A DNA stretch of 64,000 bases, from positions 87,157 through 151,156 of the forward strand of contig NW_020170528.1 of assembly GCF_000524195.1 (NCBI RefSeq). Reading direction: 5' to 3'. Under the pieces are notes generated by a model. That model was not told the origin of the DNA. It did no database searches and was given only the letters and a program-made list of their open reading frames with translations. Shown in pieces: positions 61,501-64,000 of the stretch. This DNA is from Echinococcus granulosus (Eukaryota > Platyhelminthes > Cestoda > Cyclophyllidea > Taeniidae). Numbering within the stretch: position 1 is the first letter of the stretch; each line of letters opens with the position of its first letter. A program made the position numbers and the translations under genes.

Positions 61501-62264
61501 AATGGCAACTATTGCTCCTTAGTTAGCAGAAGAGCGTTACTTCAGTAAGATTTTGTTACACCTTCTACACTGTGCATGAGTTATAGGAGTTATAGGGAAG
61601 AGGTGGAACACAATAGGCACAAGATTTTGCGATTGTGATATGTACTTCACGCCTGCACTACCAAACTAATCAAGGTAACCATTGTTTAAGCACAACACAA
61701 TGAACCTCTTTAGACTGGGAACATCCTGCATTAGATGTATCGTTTCCAACTTAACCAAACTGTTTACGACACGAGTTGGTGCAACTGGTCATGATAAACC
61801 AACGAAGAACATATTTTACACCCCAAAAGAAGATTGTTGATGTCATACCAGAGGGTGTGCTCCACCTAGATCTGCAAAATGCTTTATTTTCATAATTTCG
61901 ATTGCAGTATGGAAGGCAGCATAGCGCACATGCCGGAGATAATTGCACTGAAGAAGAAGTACAAGGCCTATCTCTACGTGGATGAGGCACACAGCATAGG
62001 AGCACTGGGACCGCGAGGTCGTGGTGTAGTGGACTACTTCGGTTTGGATCCGGCTGACATCGACATCGCCATGGGCACCTTCACGAAGAGCTTTGGCTCG
62101 GCCGGTGGCTACTTAGCCGGTTCGGCGCGCCTCATTGACTACGTGCGCACTCAGTCATACAGCTCCATTTACGGTGGCACAATGCCCGCTCCAGTGTGTC
62201 AGCAAATCGTCACATCAATGCGAATTATCATGGGTCGTGAGTGTCCTGGAGAGGGTGAACGGAG
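58506..62264 (+). CDS. SPTLC2: Serine palmitoyltransferase subunit 2, 5' four exons
   Basis: Catalytic subunit of the ER-membrane enzyme that condenses L-serine with palmitoyl-CoA to 3-ketosphinganine, the first step of sphingolipid synthesis. Exons: 58506-58867, 58947-59217, 60397-60596, 61908-62264, about 396 codons, phases consistent. An N-terminal membrane helix lies near residues 30-46. Then come [40 protein letters not shown] (His306) and G-T-F-T-K-S-F-G, whose Lys338 should form the Schiff base with pyridoxal phosphate. Intron 1 (79 bp) has a GC donor, GCAAGT. The fourth exon may instead end at 62236 (GTGAGT), but the longer end fits the family better. The last 150 or so residues are not found before the window edge. 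Confidence 0.95.
59218..60396 (+). other. SPTLC2 intron 2
   Basis: 1.18-kb intron with GTTCGT donor and AATAAAG acceptor. Contains a CA/TG-rich patch near 59710-59760. No nested gene seen. Confidence 0.6.
60597..61907 (+). other. SPTLC2 intron 3
   Basis: 1.31-kb intron with GTGAGT donor and TTGCAG acceptor; phase 2, splitting the Ser codon of the G-I-Y-S-M-E-G motif. No nested gene seen. Confidence 0.7.
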
Positions 62265-64000
62265 GTTTGTCTCATTGTTAATGCAAGATTTTCCCCTTGC
62301 CTAGACCTACGTTGTACTCCCCCTTATTCCTGAAGACGTATTTATAACAGTAAGTAGTGAGGTAATTCTAATTCCACTAAAATTTTCCCTCATTTCGTTA
62401 ATCGTTCCCATAGACATTCCTCTGCTTCGATCCCCGCAAGGCAAATAAGAATGCTAGTTTTCCATCGCAGCGAGAATCTACCTCCTGCATTTCGATGAGC
62501 CATTCTGTAGGATCGTCTTTACGAGCTGACGTGGTACTGCTCAAGATCGGCTGATGGTCCACTGCGAGCGCAGCTTTATCCCATTTGCTACTATCTGTTA
62601 AAATGCATAATATAGGGGGAGCCTCGCTCACTATTCCACATTGATAAATGTTTTCGGATTATCTAGGTTTTGTCTGGCCTTGTGCTGGGATATAGATGGA
62701 TACTAAGATTTGGGACTGTTTCTGTAGGCCTTCCATTGTACGTCTCTAGAGAGCCAAGCATTCACAGCTGATGCCAACCTTCCGCAATACTTAAGTCCAG
62801 TTCCCTGATAGTGGAATTGGAATTCCTTTTTTCCTTGTTACGGGCTACCGATCGTTTCTAGTAATAGTTTTAGTATGCATGACGTCAAATTAGTAACCAG
62901 ACCATGGAGGATTTAAACGTCCCTGTAATCAGATGTCGTTAAATTATTCACTTTAATGTAGCATTCCTGTCTTCCTCATTGGAAGTGCCGCAAATGCAGC
63001 TATTGAACCGGTCTGCAGATTTGACGGAGAATTGTGTGCTACTGTTAGATATGTCGTCATGACTCGGCCTGTTGAAACAGGCTCATGGGGTATGTGACCT
63101 CGATCAAGCCTTGGGACAAACACGTGCATACACTGCATACGTTTGGGTCGCCAGCTGTTGAGTTGATTTTCAACAAAATCCAGTGAAATGAAGTTATTAA
63201 TCAAAATATGTCAAAGTTTGTTAAAAAGGCAAAATATCAGCTGTGAGGATGTGTTCGTTGGGCGTTAGCAATCCCAGTTATTGCTCGTATGAGAGTGTCA
63301 TTGCACAAAATTTCCTGTCTGAATTCAAGTGACTTCTCAATTCCATCACAAGGATCTTTTCATTTCTGCACAATTCCATATTCCACGGTGGTAGAATAAA
63401 GTTAAGTTAATTCCACTTGTGGTAGCAGTAAGGTCACTTTTTGTCTGTGAGAGTAGCTTGACGGTTCTTTTGGACGGTATTCCAACTCATTATCCGCCCT
63501 CGGAGGCCTACACCTCAATATGTCGAATAGTAAATGGAGGCTTATTAACAGAACGGTTTGGAATACAATGGCATTCGTTTTGAGATCTTTAAAAGACCTC
63601 GGTAATGGCGTAGGATCTGCCTTAAGCTGGACTTGGTCGCGGCGGTTGTGAAAAAAACATATCCAGTATTTGTTTGACATTCGTATCCTTGCAGACGATA
63701 GACCAGCCGAGCGCTAATAATCTAAAATTCTGTTATTGAGGAAGCTGTGCCAGGCAAAGAAGGTGTCACATAAATTGCATTTGTGGTAGAGCAGGCACTG
63801 CCTCCAGAGTTAACGCATGAAATATGGACGAGTGGACGTCGGTACAAGATGCATCGATATCTTGTGCCAGTGTAATAGGGAGAACCGCCCAATAATCTGG
63901 TTTCTCAAGAGTCAAACAAACAGTAGAAGCGCTGAGAAGGACGCTTCAGCGATTCTATCGCACACAACGCCTCCAGAGTTGACTCCAGTGTTGTGTCGAT
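62265..64000 (+). other. Start of next SPTLC2 intron to the window edge
   Basis: I looked on the plus strand for the conserved C-terminal segments of SPTLC2 and saw none, so the gene probably continues beyond the window. Confidence 0.5.

Noticed and set aside
1..64000. CRISPR arrays, operons, tRNA or rRNA genes
   Set aside because: None seen; the DNA is eukaryotic with spliceosomal introns.

Overview
The window is eukaryotic nuclear DNA from a metazoan, most likely a flatworm and probably a tapeworm. The grounds are intron-rich genes (about 40 bp to several kb), short exons, roughly 9 kb per gene, moderate AT content and animal-specific proteins (Notch, XRRA1, SPTLC2). The phylum is an inference from gene style; no diagnostic marker was seen. 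One 100-base N gap follows a CCAT microsatellite near 44.2 kb.

Layout. 1-5.1 kb holds no supportable gene. A short intronless reading frame of unknown function lies on the plus strand at 5.1-5.4 kb. From 21.4 kb down to 7.7 kb, on the minus strand, lie the last eight exons of a Notch receptor: five EGF repeats, three LNR modules, heterodimerisation region, transmembrane helix, RAM segment, ankyrin repeats and a low-complexity tail. Its 5' exons were not found with confidence. 21.5-43 kb is mostly non-coding and contains a large inverted repeat (32.5-33.8 kb), CCAAT clusters, alternating purine-pyrimidine tracts, and isolated candidate exons. Three of these on the minus strand (43.4, 36.5 and 29.3 kb) join in phase into a possible 107-residue secreted cysteine-rich protein. 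A lysine/arginine-rich first-exon candidate lies head-to-head on the plus strand at 43.5 kb.

45.3-46.0 kb (minus) is an intronless two-finger C2HC zinc-finger gene. At 49.9-51.3 kb and 55.8-57.0 kb (plus) lie two paralogous three-exon genes with matching exon phases, two identical exon lengths, and a shared upstream E-box block. They encode about 245-residue proteins made of two similar halves that resemble DUF1330-type dimeric alpha-beta barrel domains. Between them on the opposite strand is a 12-exon gene for a leucine-rich-repeat protein homologous to vertebrate XRRA1. From 58.5 kb to the right edge (plus) runs the catalytic subunit of serine palmitoyltransferase (SPTLC2), whose C-terminal exons lie outside the window or were not found.

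The genes do not form one pathway. The two most notable points are the tandem paralogue pair flanking XRRA1 and the repeated use of GC-AG introns (Notch, XRRA1, SPTLC2), each required by reading phase and each with a GCAAGT donor.
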